A stretch of DNA of 43,661 nt from YA12-FULL-51-18 sp041665305 (GTDB taxonomy: Bacteria; Elusimicrobiota; Elusimicrobia; Elusimicrobiales; UBA9959). This document shows positions 1 through 7,924 of this stretch, piece after piece. The notes beneath the pieces are model-generated. The model was not told where the DNA came from. It saw nothing but the letters and a program-made list of their open reading frames with translations, and did not search any database. Within the stretch, counting starts at the first letter, position 1. Each line of letters starts with the position of its first letter. A program made the position numbers and the translations under genes. The stretch covers positions 1-43,661 of the forward strand of contig JBAYJD010000024.1 in assembly GCA_041665305.1 (NCBI GenBank), read 5' to 3'.

Positions 1-1128
1 CCGCCCGGCATAGGCAAGTCCACCATCATGATGGAAGTGTCCCGGGTGATGGCCTCCGGGGCGCTGAAAGACTCGACGATACTTTATGTCTCGGGGGAGG
101 AATCGCTGGCGCAAGTGGGCTCGCGCGCGCGCAGATTGGGCGCCGGGAACGCTAATATTTATCTCCTTTCCGAGAACAATCTGGCCAAGGTGATAGACGC
201 TTTCAACAAGATCAAGCCGGGACTGCTTATCCTGGATTCCATCCAGACCGCTTATCACCCGGAGTTCATGGGCAGCCCGGGCTCCGTGGGCCAGATCCGC
301 GAATGCGCTTCCGAGCTTCTTAAGATAGCCAAATCCAAAGGCGCGCCCCTGTTCCTGCTGGGCCATGTCACCAAGGAAGGCTCTCTCGCGGGGCCCAAGG
401 TGCTGGAACATATCGTGGACACCGTGCTTTACTTCGACGCGGAAAAGGACAATATCTACCGCATCCTGAGGCCGCATAAGAACAGGTTCGGTCCGGTAAA
501 TGAAATAGGGATCTTTGAAATGACGGAAAAAGGCCTTGTTTCCGTGAAGGATTCCAGCGAGCTCATGGCCAACACCGACCGCGCACGGGCGCTGACGGGC
601 CGCGCTTACTCCATAGCTTTCGAGGGTTCCAGGCCCATGCTGGCCGAGATCCAGGCGCTGGTCTCCCGGTCCTATTACCCGTATCCGCGCCGCACGGTCA
701 CCGGACTGGACCTTAACCGCGCGCAGCTCCTTATCGCCGCGGTGGAAAAGAACGCGGGACTGAGGCTGGACACCATGGATGTTTTCGCCAGCCTTCAGGG
801 CGGCCTCAGGCTCAAAGACACGGCGCTGGACCTGGCTTTCTGCGCGGCGCTCATCAGTTCCGCCAAGGACCTGGAGCTGGCGCCCGACGCCATTTTTCTA
901 GGAGAGGTAGGCATCCTCGCCCAGACCTCCACCACCGCTTTTATGGCGCGCCGGCTTCTGGAAGCCGAGCGCCTGGGGTTTAAAAAAGCCTATACCCCCC
1001 GGACGGCTCTCAATAAAAAAGAGCCGCTTAAACTGAAGGACTTGGAAGTCGCTCCGGTCTCGGATATAGCGGAACTTTATTCCGCTCTGACAAAGGCGGC
1101 GGTTAAAAAAACCGCCGCCGCAAGATAA
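1..1128 (+). CDS. radA: DNA repair protein RadA (5' partial)
   Basis: RadA/Sms is a RecA-like ATPase that promotes branch migration during recombinational repair. The frame is open from base 1 and the window begins inside the Walker A loop (PPGIGKST), so the N-terminal zinc finger and about 90 residues are missing. Visible motifs are Walker B (LLILDSIQ), the RadA-specific KNRFG motif (HKNRFGP) and a C-terminal Lon-protease-like domain running to the end (about the last 180 residues). The last codons encode a Lys/Ala tail whose DNA forms a 10-bp hairpin (1095-1119) with no T-run after it. The next gene, yacL-like, starts 27 bp downstream, as in Firmicute radA-disA-yacL neighbourhoods; disA is not here. 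The identification is very secure. Confidence 0.96.
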   Translation, partial: PPGIGKSTIMMEVSRVMASGALKDSTILYVSGEESLAQVGSRARRLGAGNANIYLLSENNLAKVIDAFNKIKPGLLILDSIQTAYHPEFMGSPGSVGQIRECASELLKIAKSKGAPLFLLGHVTKEGSLAGPKVLEHIVDTVLYFDAEKDNIYRILRPHKNRFGPVNEIGIFEMTEKGLVSVKDSSELMANTDRARALTGRAYSIAFEGSRPMLAEIQALVSRSYYPYPRRTVTGLDLNRAQLLIAAVEKNAGLRLDTMDVFASLQGGLRLKDTALDLAFCAALISSAKDLELAPDAIFLGEVGILAQTSTTAFMARRLLEAERLGFKKAYTPRTALNKKEPLKLKDLEVAPVSDIAELYSALTKAAVKKTAAAR

Positions 1129-1155
1129 GACTAAACTAACTAGAGGTGAACTAAA

Positions 1156-2145
1156 ATGACAGGATGGATCTTCAGGGCGGTTTCCCTACTGGGCACCCCC
1201 ATACTTACTTACATCACGGTGTCCAAAGATATCAAAGGCGTTCTTCTGGGCGCGGCCATCGGCCTGGTTATTATCGGGGTCGAATATGTGCTTGAAAGCA
1301 TAAGCCTTTTTTCGCTCGTCATCGGCATCATAGGGGCCGTGGTCGGCATCATTATCTCAAAACTCCTGGATTACACCGTTTTTCAGGTGGGCGACGCGGG
1401 GTTCAGCGATGTCTGGCTCAAATATAACATCATCATCCGCTACGCTCTCGCGCTTCTGGGCATGATGATCAGCATCAAAAAGATCCCGGAGCTGGACGAA
1501 CTGGACAAGAACATCCTGTCGGTCGGCAAACGGAACGGCCGGAACATGAAGATCCTGGACCTGTCCGCCATCGTGGACGGGCGCATCATGGATATCTGCG
1601 AGACGCATTTTATCACGGGCGGCGTGGTCACGCCCCGCTTCATCGTCCAGGAGCTTCACGCCCTGGCCGATCTGCAGGAGCCCATCATGCGCGCCAAGGG
1701 ACGGCGCGGCCTGGACATCCTGGCCCGGCTGCAGGAATCCAAGGTCGTGCCGTTCAAGGTGCTGGACCGCGACATGAAGGACCTGAAAGATAATCCGTTA
1801 AAACTGGTGAATATCGCCAAGGAGCTGGGAGCCTGCATCGTCACCACCGACTTCAACATCAACAAATTGGCCGCCCTTGAGAATGTCACCGTGCTCAACA
1901 TCCATGACCTGTCCATCGCCCTCAAACCGGTGGTCCTGCCCGGAGAGGACATGCCCATTTTCATCATGAAGGAAGGCAAGGAAAGGGAACAGGGCGTCGG
2001 CTATCTGGACGACGGCACGATGATAGTGGTGGACGACGGCCGCGAATTCATAGGCAAGAAAGTGGATGCCGTGGTCCAGTCCATACTCCAGACCTCGCAG
2101 GGCCGCATTATCTTCGCGCGCGTAAAGAACGTCAAGGCGCAATAA
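1156..2145 (+). CDS. YacL-type membrane PIN/TRAM domain protein
   Basis: The 329-aa protein has about four N-terminal hydrophobic segments (residues 1-110), then a PIN domain (about 130-250) and a C-terminal TRAM RNA-binding domain (about 260-325). Acidic PIN positions are seen in LDLSAIVDGR, FIVQELHALAD and IVTTDFNINK. Domain order and length match Bacillus YacL, whose gene also lies between radA and ispD. PIN domains are typically Mg-dependent RNases; the substrate of this family is not established, so RNA cleavage at the membrane is inference. A Shine-Dalgarno-like AGAGGTGA precedes the ATG. Probably co-transcribed with radA and ispDF. Confidence 0.9.
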   Translation: MTGWIFRAVSLLGTPILTYITVSKDIKGVLLGAAIGLVIIGVEYVLESISLFSLVIGIIGAVVGIIISKLLDYTVFQVGDAGFSDVWLKYNIIIRYALALLGMMISIKKIPELDELDKNILSVGKRNGRNMKILDLSAIVDGRIMDICETHFITGGVVTPRFIVQELHALADLQEPIMRAKGRRGLDILARLQESKVVPFKVLDRDMKDLKDNPLKLVNIAKELGACIVTTDFNINKLAALENVTVLNIHDLSIALKPVVLPGEDMPIFIMKEGKEREQGVGYLDDGTMIVVDDGREFIGKKVDAVVQSILQTSQGRIIFARVKNVKAQ

Positions 2146-2189
2146 AACGCCGTAAAACGGAATTTTATCTTAAAATTTTACCGACTCGT

Positions 2190-3377
2190 ATGACCGCCAA
2201 GGAACTCCAGATCCCTCCTCACAGCGCCGCCATTATCCTGGCCGGCGGGCTGGGCAAAAGGATGGGCCGGGAAAAACAGTATCTGGAACTGGCCGGCAGG
2301 CCGATGCTGGAATGGTCCGTTGAAGCGTTCTCCGGCCCGGACGGCTTTGAAGAACTGATAGTGGTGCTGACCCCGGAAAATCTGGCGCTGCACGGCCGGG
2401 ACTGGGAGGCCCGCGGCTTCAAGACGGCCCCGGCCGGGGCCACCAGGATAGCCTCCCTGAAGAACGGTTTCAAGGCGCTGTCGCCGGCCATAGAACTTGT
2501 GGCGGTGCATGACGGAGCCAGGCCCCTGGCCGACGCAAGGCTCGTGGCCTCGGCCCTGAAAGCGGCGCTGAAAGCCGGCGCCTCGGTGCCGGGCGTGCCC
2601 CTTAAGGATACCGTCAAGCGGCTCTCGGCCGACGGACTTTTTTTCGAAGAAACTCTGGACCGCTCCCGCCTGATGGCGGTCCAGACCCCGCAGTGCTACA
2701 GGAAAGCGACGCTCTCGCGGGCCCTCAAAGCGGCCGGCCCGGGAACGGATTACAGCGACGAGTCCCAGATACTTGAAAAACTCGGGATCAGACCGGCGGT
2801 AGTGCTCTCCGATTACCGCAATATCAAGGTCACTACTCCCGAAGACCTTATAGTAGCAGAGGCATTCATGAAAGAAAAAACAACCCTCAAAGCGGCCGCG
2901 CCCCGCACCCGGTTCGGTTTCGGCTACGATATCCACAGACTGGTGGAAGGCCGCGCCCTCATTCTGGGCGGGGTCAGGATAGAGCATCCCAAGGGAATGC
3001 TCGGACATTCAGACGGGGACGCCGTGCTGCACGCCGTCTGCGACGCCCTGCTTGGCTCCGTGGCCGCGGGCGAGATCGGCATTTATTTCCCGCCCACGGA
3101 CCTTACCATCATGGGGCTCGCCAGCTCCGCGATAGCGGAAAAGGTCCTGGAGATCCTGAAAGAAAAGAAAGCGTCCATTATCAATATCGACGCCACCATC
3201 GTGGCGGAAGAGCCCAAGCTTAAACCCCATTACGAGAACATCAGGAAATCCGTGGCCCGCATTTTCAAGCTGGACCTCGACTGCGTCAGCATCAAGGCCA
3301 AAAGCCGCGAGGGGCTCGGCGATATCGGCCACGGCGGGGCCATAGCCTGCTACGCCGTGGCGGGCGTGTTAAAGTAG
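2190..3377 (+). CDS. ispDF: Bifunctional IspD/IspF (MEP pathway)
   Basis: This 395-aa fusion carries two enzymes of the MEP isoprenoid pathway. Residues about 8-225 are IspD (MEP cytidylyltransferase): AIILAGGLGKRMG is the nucleotide-binding loop, followed by KQYLELAGRPML and a VHDGARPL motif. Residues about 233-395 are IspF (MECDP synthase): FGFGYDIHRL carries the Asp-x-His zinc ligands, GHSDGDAVLHAVCDALLG gives the third His, and IGIYFPPTD is the substrate loop. The two reactions are not consecutive (IspE lies between them), yet fused IspDF enzymes are known in proteobacteria and other groups. The gene sits between yacL-like and a lipoprotein gene, upstream of cysS. Both active sites look intact. 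Confidence 0.95.
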   Translation: MTAKELQIPPHSAAIILAGGLGKRMGREKQYLELAGRPMLEWSVEAFSGPDGFEELIVVLTPENLALHGRDWEARGFKTAPAGATRIASLKNGFKALSPAIELVAVHDGARPLADARLVASALKAALKAGASVPGVPLKDTVKRLSADGLFFEETLDRSRLMAVQTPQCYRKATLSRALKAAGPGTDYSDESQILEKLGIRPAVVLSDYRNIKVTTPEDLIVAEAFMKEKTTLKAAAPRTRFGFGYDIHRLVEGRALILGGVRIEHPKGMLGHSDGDAVLHAVCDALLGSVAAGEIGIYFPPTDLTIMGLASSAIAEKVLEILKEKKASIINIDATIVAEEPKLKPHYENIRKSVARIFKLDLDCVSIKAKSREGLGDIGHGGAIACYAVAGVLK

Positions 3378-3419
3378 GTCCCGGCGCGATCCGCCGCGGC
3401 CGCTATAAGGTCCCGCGCG

Positions 3420-3806
3420 ATGAAAAAATTATTACTTGTTCCCACCGGTCTTTTATTCGTCTGGGCCTGCGCCGGCCCCGGCGGACCAGCCGCGCCCTCT
3501 CCGCGCCAGCGGGCGGTGGCGCAGGCCGCCCGGACATACGCCCTGGGCAAGGTCCCCGACCAGGACCGCGAACAGGCCTTTCAGGACCTCCTGGCGGCGG
3601 CGCATTCGGAGGCGCTTAAACAACACGGCGCCGCGAATGAAATAGGATTTTCCTACTCCCTGTCCCCCAAAGGCGCGGTCTACCCTTTTTCGGAAGTCGA
3701 AGTCGTCTGCCTCATAAAGAAGGCCGACTCATACAGCGGAAAACAGCTTTGCCGTAATTTTTTTAAAACGGTGGACGCCGGGCTGCGGAACATCGTAAAG
3801 GAATAA
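3420..3806 (+). CDS. Small predicted lipoprotein, unknown function
   Basis: The 128-aa product starts with MKKLLLVPTGLLFVWAC, a short charged n-region, a hydrophobic core and a lipobox-like VWA-C, so it should be lipid-anchored at about Cys17. The mature part begins with a Gly/Pro/Ala-rich linker, followed by a mostly helical segment and a strand-rich stretch (VYPFSEVEVVCLIKK). I recognise no family. It lies 42 bp after ispDF and its stop codon is 1 bp before the cysS start, so it is translated within the same operon. The reading frame is supported by the signal peptide and the tight spacing. Confidence 0.75.
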   Translation: MKKLLLVPTGLLFVWACAGPGGPAAPSPRQRAVAQAARTYALGKVPDQDREQAFQDLLAAAHSEALKQHGAANEIGFSYSLSPKGAVYPFSEVEVVCLIKKADSYSGKQLCRNFFKTVDAGLRNIVKE

Positions 3807-3807
3807 T

Positions 3808-5226
3808 ATGGACCTGCGACTCTACAACACCCTGCAAAGGGCGAAAAAAATATTTCACCCGCTCAAGGCCGGCGAAGCCGGGATCTACACCTGCGGGCCC
3901 ACGGTCTATAACTACGCGCATATCGGCAATATGCGCACCTATCTCTTCGAGGATGTGCTGGTGCGCTCGCTGAAGCTCTTCGGCTATAAAGTGAACCGGG
4001 TAATGAACATCACCGATGTCGGACATCTCACTTCCGACGCCGATACCGGCGAGGACAAGATGGAACTCGGCGCCCGGCGCGAAGGCAAGTCGGCCTGGGA
4101 TATAGCCAGGTTCTATACCGAAGCCTTTTTTAAGGACTATAAGGCGCTCAACTGCCTGATGCCCGATGTGCTGTGCCCGGCCACGGAATATATCCGGGAA
4201 ATGATCGGCCTGGTTGAGGCGCTTGAAAAAAAAGGCTTTACCTACCGCATAGGCGACGGCGTATATTTCGACACCTCCAAACTGCCGGATTACGGCAAAC
4301 TGGCCGGCAAGAGCCATATCGAAGGCATAAAGGAAGGCGCGCGGGTGGAAGCCAACGCCGAAAAACGCAATCCCGCCGACTTCGCCCTGTGGAAATTTTC
4401 CGCCCCGGAGGAGCGCCGCCAGATGGAATGGGAGTCCCCCTGGGGCAAAGGTTTCCCGGGCTGGCACATCGAGTGCTCCGCCATGGCCATGAAACACCTG
4501 GGCGAGACCATAGACGTCCATTGCGGCGGCGAGGACCATGTCGCCGTGCACCATACCAACGAAATAGCCCAGTCCGAAGCGGCCACCGGCAAGCCGTTCG
4601 CCAACTGCTGGATGCACGCCAGGTTCCTGATCATGGGAGACAGCGGCAAGATGTCCAAATCCGCCGGAGGCTTCCTGACCGTGCAAACCCTGGCGGAGAA
4701 GGGTTATGATCCGCTGGCCTACCGCTATTTTTGCTTTTCCGCGCATTACCGCAAGCAGCTGGAATTCACCTGGGGATCAATGGATTCCTCCGCCAAAGCC
4801 CTCGGCACCCTCCGCGAGATGGCAGGCCGGCTTGCGGAAGAACTCTCCGCCACGGGAAAATCCCCGAAGCCGGACAGGAACGCGGCTTATTATCTCAAGT
4901 TCGCGGAAGCCCTGGCCGACGACCTGAACATCCCGCAGGCCCTGGCCGCGCTCTGGGAGGCGCTGCGCTCCCCGTCGCTCCCTCCGGAGGAAAAACTCGG
5001 CTTCGCGCTGGCGGCGGACGAAGTGCTGGGCCTCGGTCTCGGCAAGTCCGCGCCGGAAGAAACTCTGCCGCCGGAATTAACGGCCCTGGTGGAAGAGCGC
5101 CGGCAGGCCCGCAAGAACAAAGACTTCAAAAGATCCGACGAACTGCGCAAGGAACTGCTGGAGAAAGGCGTGCTGGTGGAAGACACGCCCAAAGGCATCC
5201 GCTGGAAACTCGTTAAAAAAAGCTGA
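3808..5226 (+). CDS. cysS: Cysteinyl-tRNA synthetase
   Basis: CysRS charges tRNA-Cys in the cytoplasm. The 472-aa length is normal for the family. The class I signatures are present: YAHIGN (HIGH-type, residues 36-41) and GKMSKSAG (KMSKS loop). The zinc site is visible as Cys29 in YTCGPTVYNY, the WHIECSAM cysteine and the HCGGEDHVAVHHTNE His/Glu cluster. The C-terminal anticodon-binding region with RRQARKNKDFKRSDELR is typical. It starts 1 bp after the lipoprotein gene and its stop overlaps the start of the PAP2 gene, so the three are translationally linked. Confidence 0.97.
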   Translation: MDLRLYNTLQRAKKIFHPLKAGEAGIYTCGPTVYNYAHIGNMRTYLFEDVLVRSLKLFGYKVNRVMNITDVGHLTSDADTGEDKMELGARREGKSAWDIARFYTEAFFKDYKALNCLMPDVLCPATEYIREMIGLVEALEKKGFTYRIGDGVYFDTSKLPDYGKLAGKSHIEGIKEGARVEANAEKRNPADFALWKFSAPEERRQMEWESPWGKGFPGWHIECSAMAMKHLGETIDVHCGGEDHVAVHHTNEIAQSEAATGKPFANCWMHARFLIMGDSGKMSKSAGGFLTVQTLAEKGYDPLAYRYFCFSAHYRKQLEFTWGSMDSSAKALGTLREMAGRLAEELSATGKSPKPDRNAAYYLKFAEALADDLNIPQALAALWEALRSPSLPPEEKLGFALAADEVLGLGLGKSAPEETLPPELTALVEERRQARKNKDFKRSDELRKELLEKGVLVEDTPKGIRWKLVKKS

Positions 5227-6209
5227 TGAACACCGGACTGCTGCGATCCTGCCTGCTCCTGTGCCTGGCCGCCCTCAACGCGCAGGCGCAGCCGGCGGCT
5301 TTCGGCAGCCCGTCCGCCCCTTCGGACCCCGTCCCCCGGGTCCGGACATACAAAGCCGGGGCCGAAGAGCTGGTTTATTCCAAACCCGCTTTCTGGGGAA
5401 CCCTCGCCAAAGGCCCCCGCGACCTGTGGACCTTCACCGAAAACAGTTTTTCCAAAGAAAGCCTGCCCTGGCTCGCGGCGATCGGGGCTTCCACGCTTCT
5501 TCTCATGGAATACGACCAAAAGTTGTACGCCGGCGCCCAAAAGATCGGCGGCAAACTTAACATCTCCACGAAAGACAAAACCAGGCCCCTCCTGAAAATA
5601 GGCAAAATACCGGTTTTGCGCGGCCCCACCGACCTGGGCTCGGCCATGTATTTCCTGGGCGACGGCTGGATAAGCCTGGGCTTGTGCGCGTACTTTGAAA
5701 GTTACGGACTAATAAAGGACGACTGGCGCGCCCTGGCCACGGGACATCAACTGGTAGAAGGCCTTTTAGTGACCGGGGTCGTCACCGAAGCCATTAAAAT
5801 GAGCACAGGGCGGGAAACCCCGACCGCGGCGACCGGCGACGGCGGCGTGTGGCGTTTTTTCCCCGGGCTCAACCAGTATATGACGCACCGCACGCGCTAT
5901 GACGCCTTCCCTTCCGGCCATCTGGCCACGGGCATGATGGCCGTGACCGTCATGTCGGAAAACTACCCGGAGAAGACGCTCATAAAACCCATCGGCTACA
6001 CCCTGCTCGGCGCATTAAGTTTCCAGATGATGAACAACGGCGTCCACTGGGCCAGTGATTATCCGCTGGGCCTGGGTATCGGATATCTGGTCGGCAGGAC
6101 CATCTCCTCCGGTCCCGGCCGGGCCAAAAAAACCGCCTCCGCGCTCAGGTTATATCCCTCCATAATGCCCGGCAGCCCCCTGGGCCTGACCCTAGCGTAC
6201 GGCTTTTGA
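5226..6209 (+). CDS. Secreted/membrane PAP2-family phosphatase
   Basis: The 327-aa protein starts with a cleavable-looking signal peptide ending near LNAQAQ. The PAP2 acid-phosphatase motifs are in the C-terminal half: KMSTGRETP (the K-x6-RP motif), then FPSGHLATG (PSGH with the catalytic His), then GVHWASDYPLG (the SR-x5-H-x3-D motif, with the Ser-Arg pair replaced by Asn-Asn-Gly before VHWASD). Such enzymes dephosphorylate lipid or polyprenyl phosphates on the outer face of the membrane; the exact substrate cannot be read from sequence. The ATG overlaps the cysS stop (TGATG). A GC-rich hairpin follows the stop codon. Confidence 0.88.
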   Translation: MNTGLLRSCLLLCLAALNAQAQPAAFGSPSAPSDPVPRVRTYKAGAEELVYSKPAFWGTLAKGPRDLWTFTENSFSKESLPWLAAIGASTLLLMEYDQKLYAGAQKIGGKLNISTKDKTRPLLKIGKIPVLRGPTDLGSAMYFLGDGWISLGLCAYFESYGLIKDDWRALATGHQLVEGLLVTGVVTEAIKMSTGRETPTAATGDGGVWRFFPGLNQYMTHRTRYDAFPSGHLATGMMAVTVMSENYPEKTLIKPIGYTLLGALSFQMMNNGVHWASDYPLGLGIGYLVGRTISSGPGRAKKTASALRLYPSIMPGSPLGLTLAYGF

Positions 6210-6211
6210 AC

Positions 6212-6240
6212 GCGCCGGCCGCGGACATCCCGGCCGGCGC
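6212..6240 (+). terminator. Hairpin after the PAP2 gene, possible terminator
   Basis: A perfect 10-bp GC-rich stem (GCGCCGGCCG / CGGCCGGCGC) with a 9-nt loop begins 3 bases after the stop codon. No T-run follows, so intrinsic termination is uncertain; it may protect the mRNA 3' end. Confidence 0.5.
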
Positions 6241-6310
6241 ATTAGAGCCTATGGAAAAAGCCGGGGTTCTTTGCTAAAATATACCCGTAGGGTATTTTGC
6301 AGGCAATAAT

Positions 6311-6384
6311 GCGGGCGTGGTTCAGTGGTAGAACGCGACCTTGCCAAGGTTGAGATGAGGGTTCGATTCCCTTCGCCCGCTCCA
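6311..6384 (+). tRNA. tRNA-Gly (anticodon GCC)
   Basis: A 74-nt cloverleaf with encoded CCA. The 7-bp acceptor stem is GCGGGCG / CGCCCGC, the D arm is GTTC...GAAC, and the anticodon loop TTGCCAA carries GCC at 6343-6345. The variable loop has 4 nt and the T arm is GAGGG-TTCGATT-CCCTT. The discriminator base is T, as expected for bacterial tRNA-Gly. A TAAAAT -10-like box at 6275-6280 could drive it, but I see no good -35. A strong terminator follows directly. Confidence 0.97.
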
Positions 6385-6391
6385 TAAATTT

Positions 6392-6425
6392 ACGGCTGTC
6401 CTTTTGGACAGCCGTTGTTTTTATT
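6392..6425 (+). terminator. Rho-independent terminator of tRNA-Gly
   Basis: A perfect 10-bp stem ACGGCTGTCC / GGACAGCCGT with a TTTT loop is followed by TGTTTTTATT. It lies 8 bases after the tRNA CCA end. Confidence 0.9.
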
Positions 6426-6472
6426 CGAGGCGAAGGGGATAGTTCCTTATGAGAAGGTCGCTGCCGCTCCCC

Positions 6473-6484
6473 GTCGCCCGCTCC
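6473..6484 (+). repeat. Duplicated tRNA-Gly 3' end, candidate attachment-site remnant
   Basis: TCGCCCGCTCCA here exactly repeats the tRNA 3' end at 6373-6384. Upstream bases are partly matched too (CTCCCCG versus ATTCCCT), so about 15 of the last 20 bases agree. Integrases that target tRNA genes leave such duplications. The two copies are only 100 bp apart. Confidence 0.5.
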
Positions 6485-6505
6485 AGTTTTTCAAACGTAG
6501 TTTCT

Positions 6506-6544
6506 CGACGACAATCCTTAAAAGATTGTCGTCGTTTTCATTTT
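6506..6544 (+). terminator. Strong hairpin terminator after the duplicated tRNA end
   Basis: A perfect 11-bp stem CGACGACAATC / GATTGTCGTCG with a 7-nt loop is followed by TTTTCATTTT. It may be the original terminator of the tRNA transcript, displaced when the 100-bp segment between the two tRNA 3' ends was acquired (inference). Confidence 0.8.
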
Positions 6545-6550
6545 AAGGCC

Positions 6551-6588
6551 GGTGTCCGTTTTTGGCCTTGGTGTCCATATAGGTGTCC
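6551..6588. repeat. Three direct GGTGTCC repeats
   Basis: GGTGTCC occurs at 6551-6557, 6570-6576 and 6582-6588, the last two as GGTGTCCATATAGGTGTCCAT. Short direct repeats beside a tRNA-derived att site resemble arm-type integrase-binding sites. No integrase gene is in the window. From here to 6684 I see no gene. Confidence 0.45.
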
Positions 6589-6684
6589 ATCCAGAAGCAA
6601 ATGCCGGTATTACAGCCTATAGGTGCCCCTTTAGGGGGCGGGCGGGTATGGTGTGGGGAAGGGCGAGTTTTGGTGCCGCCAGGG

Positions 6685-7092
6685 TCAGGACAGCAGGGAT
6701 TCCATCCACTCAAAGAATCTCCGGGTGATCTTCGCCAGCTCCAAAGCTTCGGATTCGATTATTTCCCGGTCTTCGTAAGCCGCGAGGAATTTATAATCGA
6801 TTATCTTTGCAAGGGTTTTGGCTTTAGGGGCGGTGTCATTATCTTTAATATGCTGTACCAGCAGGAAAGAAATATCGTGGTGTGAATCTCCGGCTGAGCG
6901 GATGCCCGCATTATATACCAACAGCGCATCGGCCGAAGAAATAGCGCAGTGCACGGCATTAAGCCCGGCCGCGTTCCACTCCCTGACGCGTAAAGAGGCT
7001 TCCATAGAGTTTAAGAATTCTTTGGCCTTCTTGCGGTAAGTGGTGTAATGGTCTCTTGAAACATCACGAGTCTTATGTTGTTTGGGGGTCAT
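6685..7092 (-). CDS. HEPN-domain protein (toxin half of MNT/HEPN pair)
   Basis: The 135-aa all-helical protein matches the HEPN pattern: a first helix with YRKKAKEFLNSMEASL, then NAAGLNAVHCAISSADALL, which is typical of the small HEPN proteins paired with nucleotidyltransferases. A candidate R-x5-H catalytic motif is R65-SAGDS-H71. HEPN toxins are usually RNases that act on cellular RNA. The gene overlaps the upstream nucleotidyltransferase gene by 4 bp (ATGA), the standard arrangement of the MNT/HEPN toxin-antitoxin type. Its base composition is more AT-rich than the flanking housekeeping genes, which fits an acquired module next to tRNA-Gly. Confidence 0.82.
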   Translation of the reverse strand: MTPKQHKTRDVSRDHYTTYRKKAKEFLNSMEASLRVREWNAAGLNAVHCAISSADALLVYNAGIRSAGDSHHDISFLLVQHIKDNDTAPKAKTLAKIIDYKFLAAYEDREIIESEALELAKITRRFFEWMESLLS

Positions 7093-7718
7093 GCTAAAAG
7101 CTCCTTAAGGTCTTTGCCGTACATGCCTTGGCCTTCTTTCAATATTTTGAGGATCAAAGGCAACTTCTGCTTATGCTTGGCCTTAATTTCGGCCAGCGGC
7201 TGAATGTAGGGCGAAAGGGGGATACTGAATTGCTTGTAAAGCAGGGTCCGGAGATCCTGTATACGGTCTTCCAGGTCCTTGGCGCTTGCGGAGTCATGGG
7301 TGACTATAAGCAAATCCAGGTCGCTATTAAGGCGTTCATGCCCCGTGGCCATACTGCCGAAGATGGCAGCAGAAAGAATCTTTTTGTTTTCTGGATAATC
7401 AGTTAAAAATTTATTAATGGTTTTCAGGACCTGGCCCGGCAGTTCGTCCTCGGTTTGGAATAGAGGGGCAAAAACATTCTTAACCAGGTAATTGTCGGAA
7501 TTTATCTTATAAAGATGGACATTGGAGACACGCCTGAAAAGTGCAAGGCCCCTGGCGTCAAGCTGTTTTAACGCCTCATGGCAGGCCGGGGCGCTTAAGC
7601 CCGTCTGCCTGGCTATTTCCCTGCCGCTCCATTCGACGCGGCTCTTCCAAAGGAAGCGCAGGATCCTCGCCGGGGACTTTTGGCTGAGCAGGGAAAGCAC
7701 GGATAGCTTTTGTGTCAT
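7089..7718 (-). CDS. Winged-helix/MNT nucleotidyltransferase (antitoxin half)
   Basis: The 209-aa protein has an N-terminal winged helix-turn-helix (about residues 13-75: WSGREIARQTGLSAPACHEAL, then RRVSNVHLYKIN) and a minimal nucleotidyltransferase domain with the G-S-x10-D-x-D signature (G121-S122, D133, D135 in NSDLDLLIV). MNT antitoxins paired with HEPN toxins can silence them by AMPylation; that this copy does so is inference. The fused HTH suggests that it also represses its own operon, and two inverted repeats directly upstream of the ATG are plausible operators. The ATG at 7718 is the only start that keeps the whole HTH. Confidence 0.85.
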   Translation of the reverse strand: MTQKLSVLSLLSQKSPARILRFLWKSRVEWSGREIARQTGLSAPACHEALKQLDARGLALFRRVSNVHLYKINSDNYLVKNVFAPLFQTEDELPGQVLKTINKFLTDYPENKKILSAAIFGSMATGHERLNSDLDLLIVTHDSASAKDLEDRIQDLRTLLYKQFSIPLSPYIQPLAEIKAKHKQKLPLILKILKEGQGMYGKDLKELLA

Positions 7719-7720
7719 AT

Positions 7721-7776
7721 TGTTAAAAAATATTAACAGTTGTTAATAAATTCTTACAACTAGTATATCAGGTCAA
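7721..7776 (-). promoter_or_regulatory. Promoter and inverted-repeat operators of the MNT/HEPN operon
   Basis: Just upstream of the start codon lie TGTTAA-N6-TTAACA (7721-7738) and GTTGT-N12-ACAAC (7739-7760), back to back. On the minus strand a TTGACC -35-like hexamer lies around 7769-7774, with AT-rich -10 candidates inside the second repeat. This layout suits autorepression by the HTH domain of the first gene. Confidence 0.55.
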
Positions 7777-7864
7777 AGTTTCCGCGTCAAGGGGCTGCGC
7801 GAGATGCGCGAGAAGTTTCACGATAGCCGGCGCGCGGGGGGGCGGGCGGGGGATGCCAGGATGC

Positions 7865-7924
7865 CTATTTCACTGGAATACTATGTTTCAGCAAACACTG
7901 AAACTGGCTATTCTAATGAAATAG
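7865..7924. repeat. 60-bp imperfect palindrome
   Basis: Arms of 27 nt match at 21 positions around a 6-nt centre: outer CTATTTCA / TGAAATAG, middle AATA / TATT, inner GTTTCAG / CTGAAAC. It lies in the gene-free stretch 7777-8166 and is a possible MITE-like or structured element. I see no gene in this stretch. Confidence 0.55.

Noticed and set aside
6583..6885. A 100-codon plus-strand frame across the GGTGTCC repeats into the HEPN gene
   Set aside because: It overlaps the HEPN gene in the opposite direction and its sequence is low-complexity.
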